Shown here piece by piece: positions 1-6,616 of a stretch of DNA of 10,216 bases. Within the stretch, counting starts at the first letter, position 1, and each line of letters opens with the position of its first letter. The notes below the pieces were generated by a model. That model did no database searches, had not been told where the DNA came from, and saw only the letters and a program-made list of their open reading frames with translations. The stretch covers positions 1-10,216 of the forward strand of contig JBARPC010000030.1 of assembly GCA_049642725.1 (NCBI GenBank). Reading direction: 5' to 3'. The stretch comes from JAGLYZ01 sp049642725 (GTDB lineage Bacteria > Patescibacteriota > Minisyncoccia > Minisyncoccales > JAGMDC01). A program made the position numbers and the translations under genes.

Positions 1-2
1 CC

Positions 3-146
3 GAAAACAATAAAACACTTTTTATTTTTGTTGACGAATCTGGTAATTTTGATTTTAGTCCGAAAGGGACGAAATTTTTTGTTTTGTCGTGTTTAAGCAC
101 TTTTAAGCCGGCAGAAGAAAGAGAAAATTTTTTACCCGCGAGCTAA
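3..146 (+). pseudogene. N-terminal fragment of a DUF3800 family protein
   Basis: Frame 3 is open from the window edge to a TAA at 144-146. It reads FIFVDESGNFDFSPKGTKFF, then FVLSCLSTFKP. The VDESGN...F.P.G..FF.L pattern is the amino end of DUF3800 proteins, which are predicted RNase H-fold proteins of unknown function often carried by mobile or defence-associated DNA. Family members normally run past 200 residues and continue into a conserved 'FHATEDKQ'-like segment. Here only about 47 codons remain and that segment is absent in all frames downstream. I infer a decayed or truncated copy. The start codon lies a few codons before base 1. Recognition of the family is by eye. Confidence 0.65.
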
Positions 147-310
147 TCGGATTTTCCTGCCCGCCGCCGCTTAGTAGCGACAATTAAAAGTCAGCGTCCG
201 GATTTTCGCGGAAAAAGGTTCGGACTTTGTTTAATAGACACCGCCAATTATTTTTTTGAACTCAAATTTTACTAACCCATCGTGGACGTTAGAACTTTTT
301 GTTTTCGGAC
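147..310. other. Intergenic stretch without a convincing gene
   Basis: Between the DUF3800 fragment and the next promoter no frame on either strand gives a recognisable protein. Frame 3 has a short open run (about 147-272, including LIDTANYFFELKFY) with no start codon or known motif. The base composition here is more mixed than the neighbouring genes. It may be decayed coding DNA. Confidence 0.4.
156..179. repeat. Possible half of a GC-rich palindromic element
   Basis: The stretch CCTGCCCGCCGCCGC is followed by the mini-hairpin CGCT-TAGT-AGCG (168-179). It is sharply GC-rich in AT-rich surroundings and resembles the left arms of the palindromic elements in pcm and mltG. The expected right arm (GGCGGGC-like) is not found nearby, so this could be a decayed copy or chance. 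Confidence 0.25.
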
Positions 311-339
311 TTGACTTTTTCTATTTTTAAAATTAGTAT
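311..339 (+). promoter_or_regulatory. Sigma-70-type promoter of the DUF502 gene
   Basis: TTGACT (311-316), a 17-nt spacer and TAGTAT (334-339). The predicted start is near 346, giving a leader of about 35 nt before the ATG at 380. The same TTGACT-N17-TAGTAT combination occurs at 9932-9960. Confidence 0.7.
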
Positions 340-379
340 TGGAAATACAGCACATAAAATATAAAAAAGAGGCGAGAAG

Positions 380-919
380 ATGAGAAAAAAAGTAGGAAAA
401 TTTATTTTTGGGGCTTTAAGGACAAGTATTCTATTATTCATTGGGATAGGAATACTTGGTTGGGCGATAGATTTAATATTAAAGGGAAACAGTCTTTTTT
501 TAGGATTAATTCCTGGCTGGCAGAGTCAACAAATATTTGTCAAAGCAGGTCTTGGGCTTCTGCTCTTAATAGTCATAGGAGCAGTCATAAACTCCTTGAT
601 GAGCAAGGGAAAGCAACACTGGATTTTGGGAAGGTTGACTTCAGTAGGACATCTTTCAGAAAACCTATTGAATGCTCAGGTAGTAGGGATTGAAGTATTT
701 CCTGGAAAGTATCTTTTGGGCTTTACAAATAACGAAGTGATTTCCAACCCTAAAGTTAATCTTGTTCCAGTGATGGTCCCGAACACACCTGTTCCCCTTA
801 CAGGATTTACCTTTTTGGTAGAGAAAGGGTCCCTGAAAGAAATTGAAATGAAGCCCCGTGAAGCATTTGCTGTATTGGCAAGCGGAGGATTTTTAAGAGA
901 ACACTTAATAGAAGCTTAG
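380..919 (+). CDS. DUF502 family membrane protein
   Basis: A 179-residue protein of unknown function in the DUF502 family. Two hydrophobic segments are visible at about residues 12-34 and 54-70. The soluble C-terminal half carries the family pattern: VVGIEVFPGKYLLGFTNN, then VPVMVPNTPVPLTGFTFLV (the 'P.TP.P.tG' signature) and a closing LASGGF. The start at 380 is preceded by a purine-rich AGAGGCGAGAAG that can act as an SD, and by a promoter at 311-339. A terminator overlaps its stop codon, so the gene looks monocistronic. Family members are bacterial and plant inner-membrane proteins without an agreed biochemical role, and none is proposed here. Confidence 0.8.
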   Translation: MRKKVGKFIFGALRTSILLFIGIGILGWAIDLILKGNSLFLGLIPGWQSQQIFVKAGLGLLLLIVIGAVINSLMSKGKQHWILGRLTSVGHLSENLLNAQVVGIEVFPGKYLLGFTNNEVISNPKVNLVPVMVPNTPVPLTGFTFLVEKGSLKEIEMKPREAFAVLASGGFLREHLIEA

Positions 920-946
920 AATAAAATTCTAAGCTTATTTTTTTAT
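912..946 (+). terminator. Intrinsic terminator of the DUF502 gene
   Basis: A perfect 11-bp stem (AAGCTTAGAAT / ATTCTAAGCTT) with an AAA loop is followed by ATTTTTTTA. The stem begins inside the last codons, so stop codon and terminator overlap. The stem is nearly symmetric and A-rich upstream, so it could act on both strands. Confidence 0.85.
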
Positions 947-1012
947 TTAATCCTTATTAAATAGATTCTAACAGCGTCCAGAAATTGCCAGAGAGGCGAT
1001 TTTTTTCTTGAG

Positions 1013-1022
1013 CTCACGTGAG
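1013..1022. promoter_or_regulatory. 10-bp perfect palindrome upstream of the efflux operon
   Basis: CTCACGTGAG is a perfect palindrome ending 6 bp before the -35 box of the adjacent promoter. Its position would suit an operator, but a 10-bp palindrome alone is weak evidence. Confidence 0.3.
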
Positions 1023-1028
1023 ATAGAT

Positions 1029-1057
1029 TTGATTTTTTTGGTGTTTTTAGTTATACT
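1029..1057 (+). promoter_or_regulatory. Promoter of the efflux-pcm-mltG operon
   Basis: TTGATT (1029-1034), a 17-nt spacer and TATACT (1052-1057), about 30 bp before the ATG at 1087. It is the only good promoter seen before the tightly linked genes from 1087 to 7146. Confidence 0.65.
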
Positions 1058-1086
1058 TAAAGTAATCTTAAAATATAAGCAAGAAT

Positions 1087-2670
1087 ATGGATAAAAAAAT
1101 AATCATTATTATCTTTATTGCTGTCATAGTTGTTGTTGGAATTCTTTCTCAAACTATTTTTAAAAAAGCAGAGTCACCTTTTACTTTGGCTGAAGTTATA
1201 AGAGGAGATATCTCTCAAGAAATTTCTGAAACTGGCGAGGTAAAGAAAGGGGAAGAGATTAATCTTAGCTTTAAAAACGCAGGCATTATTGAAAAAATAT
1301 ATATTGATAAAGGCGATATAGTCCAGAAAGGTGATTTTTTAGTAAAGATAGATGACAGCCAGCTCCAAATTCAACTTAAAGAAGCTCAAGCAGGATTAGA
1401 TTTATATCAGGCAAAGTTAGACAAGCTTTTGGCAGGTTCAAGTCAAGAGGATATTCAGGTCGCTCAGACCGCTGTAGATAATGCTAAAATTACCCTTGAA
1501 AACGCCCAAAAGAATTTAGATGATGTTACAGCTAAAGCAGATGAAGACCTTAATCAGGCATATGAAGATGCTTTGAATGTTTTAGATGATGCTTATTTAA
1601 AAATCTATAATGCTTTTAATCTTGTTGATTTGGTCCAGCGCGCTTATTTTACTGCTAATGACCAGGATAGTATTAAAGTTAAAGAGAATAAAGACAAAAT
1701 TAAGTCAGCCCTTGATAACATAAAGCCTTATAACGAGGATATTGATACTGCTCTTGGTGAAATGAAAGAAGCGTTAAAGAAAACCTCTGATGCTTTGGAG
1801 ATTATTCGAAATACTTGCGAGGAGCCGCTTTATCGCGGTACGGTTTCTTCCACAGATAAAGATTCTTTAGATACGCATAGGGGATATATTAATACTGGTT
1901 TAACCAATACAGTGAATTCCCAGCAAACGATTTCTTCTGCCAAAATTACCAATACTACAAATATTAATACTGCCCGGGCAACCGTTTCTTCATCTAAAGG
2001 CGCTTTAAAGGCGGCGCAGGATGCTTTAGCTGTATTATCAGCTGAACCTCGCGAAGAGGACGTTATATTACATCAAGCTCAGGTAACCCAGGCAAAAGCT
2101 AAAGTCCAGCTTTTAGAAAATCAAATTCAAGAGACAATTTTGAGGAGCCCTGCTGATGCGCAGATTACCAAGCTTCATAAAAAAGTAAAGGAAATGGCGC
2201 AGCCATCATTACAAGATCCTGTGATTTCCTTGCTGCCGCTTGCATTATTTGAAATAGAGGTGAATATTTATGAAGAAGATGTGGTAAAAATGGATGTTGG
2301 CAACACTGTGGATATTTCTTTAGTTGCTTTTCCAGACCAGGTTTTTCAAGGAGAAGTAATCTTAATTGATCCGACGCAAGAACTTATTGACGGAGTGGTT
2401 TATTACAAAACGACTATTAACCCGGGAGAAATTCCAGACCAGGTTAAGCCCGGAATGACTGCTGATTTAATTATTAAAACCGCGTCTAAGCAGGATGTAT
2501 TAATTATTCCTGAAGATGGAATCCAGCACAAAGAAGATAAAAAGATAGTTGAGGTTTTTAAAGACGGTTCAGTTGAAGAAAGAGAAGTTATTATTGGACT
2601 TCAAGGCAGTGATTATATGGTTGAGATTGTATCCGGCTTAGAAGAAGGCGAAAATATAATTTTACCATAA
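1087..2670 (+). CDS. HlyD/MacA-like periplasmic adaptor subunit
   Basis: A 527-residue membrane-fusion (adaptor) protein. Residues about 4-22 form an N-terminal membrane anchor. A lipoyl half-domain follows at about 40-90 (IIEKIYIDKGDIVQKGDFLV). A long helical hairpin occupies about 92-350. The second lipoyl half (TILRSPADAQITKL) leads to a beta-barrel near 386-465 (VGNTVDISL, VKPGMTADLII) and a membrane-proximal domain to the end. The MacB-type ATPase and permease genes follow at once, so it probably partners them in export. The hairpin is longer than usual, with a Thr/Ser/Asn-rich middle and one Cys. No SD is seen at the chosen ATG, which fits the anchor. The substrate is unknown. A tripartite pump with an outer-membrane channel is not assumed, because a CPR cell may lack that membrane. 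Confidence 0.85.
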   Translation: MDKKIIIIIFIAVIVVVGILSQTIFKKAESPFTLAEVIRGDISQEISETGEVKKGEEINLSFKNAGIIEKIYIDKGDIVQKGDFLVKIDDSQLQIQLKEAQAGLDLYQAKLDKLLAGSSQEDIQVAQTAVDNAKITLENAQKNLDDVTAKADEDLNQAYEDALNVLDDAYLKIYNAFNLVDLVQRAYFTANDQDSIKVKENKDKIKSALDNIKPYNEDIDTALGEMKEALKKTSDALEIIRNTCEEPLYRGTVSSTDKDSLDTHRGYINTGLTNTVNSQQTISSAKITNTTNINTARATVSSSKGALKAAQDALAVLSAEPREEDVILHQAQVTQAKAKVQLLENQIQETILRSPADAQITKLHKKVKEMAQPSLQDPVISLLPLALFEIEVNIYEEDVVKMDVGNTVDISLVAFPDQVFQGEVILIDPTQELIDGVVYYKTTINPGEIPDQVKPGMTADLIIKTASKQDVLIIPEDGIQHKEDKKIVEVFKDGSVEEREVIIGLQGSDYMVEIVSGLEEGENIILP

Positions 2671-3386
2671 TGGAAAGACCTATTATTAAATTAGAAAATG
2701 TCTGGAAGACATATAAATTAGGGAAAGTTGACCTTAATGCTGTTAAGGGAATAGACCTGGAAGTTTTTCCAGGTTCTTTTGTAACCATCATGGGCGCTTC
2801 AGGGTCTGGAAAATCTACTCTCTTGAATATAATCGGTTGTTTAGATGTTCCAACTAAAGGAAAAGTTTTTTTAAAAGGAAAGGATATTTCTATGCTTTCT
2901 GAAGATCAGCTGTCCCAGCTTAGGGGCAAAACAATTGGTTTTATTTTCCAGGAGTTCAATCTATTGCCAAACCTAAGCGCTTTAGAAAATGTGATGCTGC
3001 CAATGGTTTTTCAGGGAGTGCCGTTAGAAGAGAGAAGAAAGCGGGCAAAACAGCTTTTGACATCAATGCATTTAGAGGAAAGAATTTTTCACCAGCCAGC
3101 CGAACTTTCCGGAGGCGAACGACAAAGGGTAGCTGCTGCTCGAGCTTTTGCCAATAGCCCAGAGCTGGTAATAGCTGACGAACCCACTGGGAACCTGGAT
3201 TCAACAACTGGAAAAAAAATAATGGAGGTTTTAACAAATTTCCACAACAAAGAAGGGAAAACCATAATAGTTGTTACACATGACCCAAATATTGCCAGCT
3301 ATACTGAAGAAATAATTAATATTAAAGACGGTGAAATAGTCGCTAATCATAAGCAAACAGAAAAAGTTTTATGGAGCAAACAATAG
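2670..3386 (+). CDS. MacB/LolD-type ABC transporter ATP-binding protein
   Basis: A 238-residue ABC ATPase with every key motif intact: Walker A GASGSGKST (residues 42-50), the Q-loop Gln (94), signature LSGGE (146-150), Walker B LVIADEP (166-172), the D-loop GNLD (174-177) and the switch His (204). The pattern around Walker B, ADEPTGNLDSTTG, is typical of the MacB/LolD/FtsE branch, which powers mechanotransmission rather than classical import. Its ATG overlaps the adaptor stop by one base (TAATG), so translation is probably coupled. Its 3' end overlaps the permease start by 16 nt. It should dimerise and drive the permease at 3371-4612. Confidence 0.93.
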   Translation: MERPIIKLENVWKTYKLGKVDLNAVKGIDLEVFPGSFVTIMGASGSGKSTLLNIIGCLDVPTKGKVFLKGKDISMLSEDQLSQLRGKTIGFIFQEFNLLPNLSALENVMLPMVFQGVPLEERRKRAKQLLTSMHLEERIFHQPAELSGGERQRVAAARAFANSPELVIADEPTGNLDSTTGKKIMEVLTNFHNKEGKTIIVVTHDPNIASYTEEIINIKDGEIVANHKQTEKVLWSKQ

Positions 3387-4612
3387 AGCGAATAAAAGAA
3401 TATTTTTATATCGCCATAAGAAACATAAGAACCAGACGTTTAAGAAGTTTATTGACTATTTTAGGCATTGTTATTGGCGTGTTTTTAATAATTTCCTTGC
3501 TTTCTTTAAGCGAAGGACTAAAAACAACCATTAATAAGCAATTACAGGCAATGGGCGGGGAAATGGTCATGGTAATGCCCGGAGGCGAGGAAGATATTCT
3601 TACCAGCTTTATGTTTGGCGGTGATAAATTACAAAAAGAAGATATAGAAGCGATTAAAAAAGCAAAAGGAGTAGATAATGTCTTAGGATTTTCTTATACA
3701 GGGACTATTGCCAGATATAAGGATGAGTCAAAACAAATCGCCATGTCTGGTTATGATCCCTGGAAAGAAAGTTTGGATATTTTGAGCATTTTTCAGGGTT
3801 GGAGTTTGTCTGAAGGAAGATGGCCAAGCAAGGGAAATCAGATTTTAATTGGTCAATATGTAGCTAATGAAATTTTTTCAAAAAAGGTAAAAGCCGGTTC
3901 AGAGCTCGTAATAAAAGGAAAAAAGTTTGAGGTAGCCGGCATATTAAATTCCTTGGGAAACCAGCAGGATGATAGTATGGTTTATATGGATATGAAGGTA
4001 TATCAAGATTTAACCGGAGAAAAACGCGGCACTGCCGCATATGCAATGGTTAAACTTGAACAAGGAGCAGACGAAAATGTTGTGAAAGCAGCGATTGAAG
4101 CCAGCCTTGACAAGACAAGAAAAAGAAGAGCTGGAACAGATGTTGCTGATTTTTCAGTTATTACTTCAGAAAAGATGGGTGAGATAGTAGGCACTATTTT
4201 AGGCATAATTCAGGTTGTTATTATTGGATTTGCCAGTATTGCCATTCTCGTGGGCGGTATTGGAATTACAAATAGTATGTTCACTTCGGTCAGAGAAAGA
4301 ACCAAAGAGATTGGCATTATGAAAGCGATTGGAGCCAAGAATTCAGCAATTCTGGCAATCTTTTTAATTGAAGCTGGAATAGTGGGGATTTTTGGTGGCA
4401 TAGGTGGAGTATTATTTGGCAGTATTCTTGCTAAAGGAATTGATTATTATGGCCGGATTAATCCCACATTTTATTTTACAACAACCATTTCTCCCTGGAT
4501 GATTATTTTCGCTTTGGTTTTTTCATTTTCCATAGGATGTTTGGCAGGATTTTTTCCTGCCAGGTCAGCAGCTAAACTTAAACCAGTTGATGCCTTAAGA
4601 AGATATGAGTAA
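3371..4612 (+). CDS. MacB-type ABC transporter permease (FtsX domain)
   Basis: A 413-residue permease with the MacB plan. It has a conserved N-terminal helix (IRTRRLRSLLTILGIVIGV, TM1 about 25-46) and a large extracytoplasmic MacB_PCD domain (about 50-270). A C-terminal FtsX domain follows with TM2 (276-302), TM3 (326-354) and TM4 (375-396). The coupling helix motif VRERTKEIGIMKAIGA (307-322) and the end PARSAAKLKPVDALR are diagnostic. The length matches stand-alone MacB permeases without a fused ATPase. With the adaptor and ATPase it forms a complete export unit. The cargo is not revealed by the sequence; peptides, lipoproteins or drugs are known for the family. The 3' end overlaps pcm by 8 nt. 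Confidence 0.93.
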   Translation: MEQTIERIKEYFYIAIRNIRTRRLRSLLTILGIVIGVFLIISLLSLSEGLKTTINKQLQAMGGEMVMVMPGGEEDILTSFMFGGDKLQKEDIEAIKKAKGVDNVLGFSYTGTIARYKDESKQIAMSGYDPWKESLDILSIFQGWSLSEGRWPSKGNQILIGQYVANEIFSKKVKAGSELVIKGKKFEVAGILNSLGNQQDDSMVYMDMKVYQDLTGEKRGTAAYAMVKLEQGADENVVKAAIEASLDKTRKRRAGTDVADFSVITSEKMGEIVGTILGIIQVVIIGFASIAILVGGIGITNSMFTSVRERTKEIGIMKAIGAKNSAILAIFLIEAGIVGIFGGIGGVLFGSILAKGIDYYGRINPTFYFTTTISPWMIIFALVFSFSIGCLAGFFPARSAAKLKPVDALRRYE

Positions 4613-5315
4613 TTTAATAGATAATTTAATTGAAGAGGGCTGGCTGAAAACGCCGAGAATTATTGATGCGTTTAGGAAAATCAAAAGAAAAGATTTTTTG
4701 CCTGCCTCGCTGAGTCAAGGCGGGCCTGAAAATAAAAAACATTTATCTGAATTAAATGAAGCTTTGCCTATTGGCTATGGCCAGACAATTTCTCAACCAC
4801 TTGTTGTCGCTTTTATGTTGGAGAAATTAGAGCCGGATGTAGGTGATAGGATTTTAGATATAGGTTCTGGTTCTGGCTGGACAACAGCTCTATTGGCAGA
4901 AATTGTTGCCGCCCCAAAGGGGCGAGCCTCGCCCGAAGGGCGGGGTCAAAAAGGGAAAGTTATTGCTTTTGAAATTATTCCTGAACTTATGGAGTTTGGC
5001 AAAAAAAATGTAGAAAAGTATGGTTTTGTTGGAAAAGGGATTGTAGAATTCATTTGCGATGATGGTTCTAACGGATATATGAAACAAGCTCCATATAATC
5101 GGATTCTTGCTTCAGCAACCGCTAAAGAGCTTCCTCAGGCATGGAAAAAACAGCTTGAAGTTCAAGGCAGAATTGTGATGCCAATTGGCTCTTCAATCTG
5201 GATTTTTGTAAAAAAATCTTCTTCTCTAAATAAAGAGACACGAAAAATGGAGGATAAATTTGAGCAGTTTGAATATCCCGGCTTCGCCTTTGTTCCATTA
5301 ATCAGTAGACAGTAA
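4605..5315 (+). CDS. pcm: Protein-L-isoaspartate O-methyltransferase
   Basis: A 236-residue SAM-dependent methyltransferase that repairs isoaspartyl residues in aged proteins. Diagnostic motifs are ALPIGYGQTISQP (residues 53-65, catalytic region), motif I LDIGSGSGW (84-92, SAM binding), EII (123-125) and DDG (152-154), ending in FAFVPLI. Two segments look like insertions against the family: ASLSQGGPENKK (34-45) and about residues 103-116 between motif I and the next strand. Both are encoded by GC-rich palindromic DNA (4700-4725 and 4908-4945), and neither breaks the frame or the active-site motifs. The gene overlaps the permease (ATGAGTAA) and is probably translationally coupled. Its last three codons lie in the 7-nt repeat array that starts at 5303. 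Confidence 0.9.
   Translation: MSNLIDNLIEEGWLKTPRIIDAFRKIKRKDFLPASLSQGGPENKKHLSELNEALPIGYGQTISQPLVVAFMLEKLEPDVGDRILDIGSGSGWTTALLAEIVAAPKGRASPEGRGQKGKVIAFEIIPELMEFGKKNVEKYGFVGKGIVEFICDDGSNGYMKQAPYNRILASATAKELPQAWKKQLEVQGRIVMPIGSSIWIFVKKSSSLNKETRKMEDKFEQFEYPGFAFVPLISRQ
4700..4725. repeat. GC-rich palindromic insertion in pcm, copy 1
   Basis: Arms GCCTGCCT (4700-4707) and AGGCGGGC (4718-4725) pair with one G-T wobble around a 10-nt loop. The element encodes residues PASLSQGGP in a place where Pcm proteins normally have a short linker, inside AT-rich coding DNA. Confidence 0.5.
4908..4945. repeat. GC-rich palindromic insertion in pcm, copy 2
   Basis: Outer arms CCGCCC (4909-4914) and GGGCGG (4938-4943) enclose nested hairpins: GCCCC-AAA-GGGGC, GGGCGA-GCC-TCGCCC and GCCC-GAA-GGGC. 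The 13-nt core GGCGAGCCTCGCC (4921-4933) recurs exactly in mltG at 6527-6539. It is translated as the Ala/Gly/Arg-rich insert after pcm motif I. Confidence 0.7.
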
Positions 5316-5330
5316 ACAGTGAACAATAAA
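5303..5330. repeat. Left 7-nt tandem array flanking the four-helix-bundle gene
   Basis: Four consecutive heptads: CAGTAGA, CAGTAAA, CAGTGAA, CAATAAA. The array contains the pcm stop codon and the GTG start (5319) of the next gene. A similar array in inverse orientation and of equal length lies at 5684-5711. Confidence 0.75.
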
Positions 5331-5681
5331 CAAAAAGGAAATATTCTTTTAAAGAAAGCAGATCAAATGACTTGGATGGCGTATAAACTTACAAAACAAT
5401 TTCCAAAAAGTGAATTATTTGGTATGGTTTCTCAGCTTCGTCGGGCAAGTCTTTCTGTACCATTAAACATAGTTGAAGGGTTTGCTAGATATTCTTTACC
5501 TGACCACCGTCGATTTCTAGAAATAGCATATGGTTCTTTAAAAGAAACAAAATATCTTATTTATTTTTCTTTTAGAGAGAAATATATTACTCAAGAAGAA
5601 TATAAGGATGTAATTAATTTAACTGAAGAAGTTGGGAAAATGTTATGGAAAAAAATTCAAACGCTTCGCGAAAAATCGTAG
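5319..5681 (+). CDS. Four-helix-bundle protein (S23/IVP-like family)
   Basis: A 120-residue protein of the four-helix-bundle family. That family includes proteins encoded by 23S rRNA intervening sequences and is related to the Avd accessory protein of diversity-generating retroelements. The pattern is clear: AYKLTKQFPKSELFG, then VSQLRRASLSVPLNIVEGFAR, then FLEIAYGSLKETKYLI. Members are small, basic, often pentameric helical bundles, and the cellular role is unsettled. The start is a GTG inside the left heptad array with no SD, three bases after the pcm stop. Its 3' end overlaps the mltG start by 37 nt and its stop lies 2 nt before the right heptad array. The placement between arrays suggests the gene arrived as a unit in this operon. 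Confidence 0.85.
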   Translation: MNNKQKGNILLKKADQMTWMAYKLTKQFPKSELFGMVSQLRRASLSVPLNIVEGFARYSLPDHRRFLEIAYGSLKETKYLIYFSFREKYITQEEYKDVINLTEEVGKMLWKKIQTLREKS

Positions 5682-6616
5682 TATTCTTTGTTCTTTGTTC
5701 TCTGCTCTTTGTTTCTTTTTTTATTTGGCAGGGGATTTATACTTCAAAAGATGTAAATTCTTCTGAAGAAAAATTGTTTTCTATTGAAAAAGGACAAGGC
5801 TTGTTTCAGATTGCTGAAAATTTAGAAAAGCAGGGTTTAATTAAGAGCAGATTTTTATTTGATTTTTATGTAATTTCCAAGAAAAAACAAAGCAATCTTC
5901 AAGCCGGCCAGTATTTATTAAGTTCGTCAATGAATATTCCACAAGTTGCTCAAAAGATAATTTTCGGCGATACAGTAAAAATAAAGATAACAATTCCAGA
6001 GGGGTTTACAGTAAAGCAGATTGAAGAAAGATTGAATTTAAAATTGCCGGAAGATAAGTTGGAAGGATTTTTATTTCCGGATACTTATCAATTTCCAATA
6101 GAAGTAAGCGGTGAAGAAGCGGTTAGAATAATGAAGGATAATTTTGACAAGAAACTAACTTCGGAATTAAGAGAAGAGATTGAAAAGCAAAATAAAACTA
6201 TTTTTGAAATCATTGTTATCGCTTCAATGATTGAAAAAGAAGTAAAAACGGTTGAGGATAAAAAGTTAGTGTCTGGGATTTTGTGGAAGCGATTAGAAAG
6301 CAAAATGCCTTTACAGATTGATGCTACTATTACATATATTACCGGTAAAAAAACAACAAAGATTAGTCTTGAAGAGCTTAAAATTGATTCGCCCTATAAT
6401 ACTTATAAATATTTAGGCCTGCCTGTTGGTCCAATCTGCAATCCCGGACTTGACAGTATTTTAGCCGCGATTTATCCTAAAGACAGCGGCTACTGGTATT
6501 ATTTATCTGCTTCGGCCGCCAAAGGAGGCGAGCCTCGCCTAAATGGGCGGGATGGAGAAACAATTTTTAGCAAAACATTAGAAGAACATCGCATCAATAA
6601 AGAAAAATATTTATGA
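5645..6616 (+). CDS. mltG: MltG endolytic murein transglycosylase (YceG-like)
   Basis: A 323-residue membrane-anchored lytic transglycosylase that cuts nascent peptidoglycan strands and sets glycan length. It has a short cytoplasmic N-terminus, a membrane helix at about 11-29, and the YceG core with LEGFLFPDTYQFP (139-151). The catalytic segment is IASMIEKEV, with the presumed catalytic Glu197 in the family's 'EKE' motif. Then come MPLQIDATITY and the C-terminal LPVGPICNPGLDSILAAIYP. The start ATG lies inside the four-helix-bundle gene, and much of the membrane helix (FFVLCSLLFV) is encoded by the right heptad array. A palindromic element inserts about 12 residues (about 289-302) between YWYYLS and DGETIFSKTLEEH. 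The core motifs are intact, so the enzyme is probably active. Confidence 0.92.
   Translation: MEKNSNASRKIVVFFVLCSLLFVSFFIWQGIYTSKDVNSSEEKLFSIEKGQGLFQIAENLEKQGLIKSRFLFDFYVISKKKQSNLQAGQYLLSSSMNIPQVAQKIIFGDTVKIKITIPEGFTVKQIEERLNLKLPEDKLEGFLFPDTYQFPIEVSGEEAVRIMKDNFDKKLTSELREEIEKQNKTIFEIIVIASMIEKEVKTVEDKKLVSGILWKRLESKMPLQIDATITYITGKKTTKISLEELKIDSPYNTYKYLGLPVGPICNPGLDSILAAIYPKDSGYWYYLSASAAKGGEPRLNGRDGETIFSKTLEEHRINKEKYL
5684..5711. repeat. Right 7-nt tandem array flanking the four-helix-bundle gene
   Basis: Four heptads: TTCTTTG, TTCTTTG, TTCTCTG, CTCTTTG. Read on the other strand they are CAAAGAG, CAGAGAA, CAAAGAA, CAAAGAA, close to the left array units (CAGTGAA against CAGAGAA differs at one base). 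The array is also coding, for the mltG membrane helix. Confidence 0.7.
6514..6550. repeat. GC-rich palindromic insertion in mltG
   Basis: GGCCGCC (6514-6520), the perfect hairpin AGGCGA-GCC-TCGCCT (6526-6540) and GGGCGG (6545-6550). It has the same layout and the same 13-nt core as the second pcm copy, but is read in a different codon phase (GEPR here, RAS in pcm). Confidence 0.7.

Noticed and set aside
5303..5711. CRISPR array or a full diversity-generating retroelement
   Set aside because: The units are 7 nt without spacers, and there is no reverse transcriptase or variable/template repeat pair in the window.
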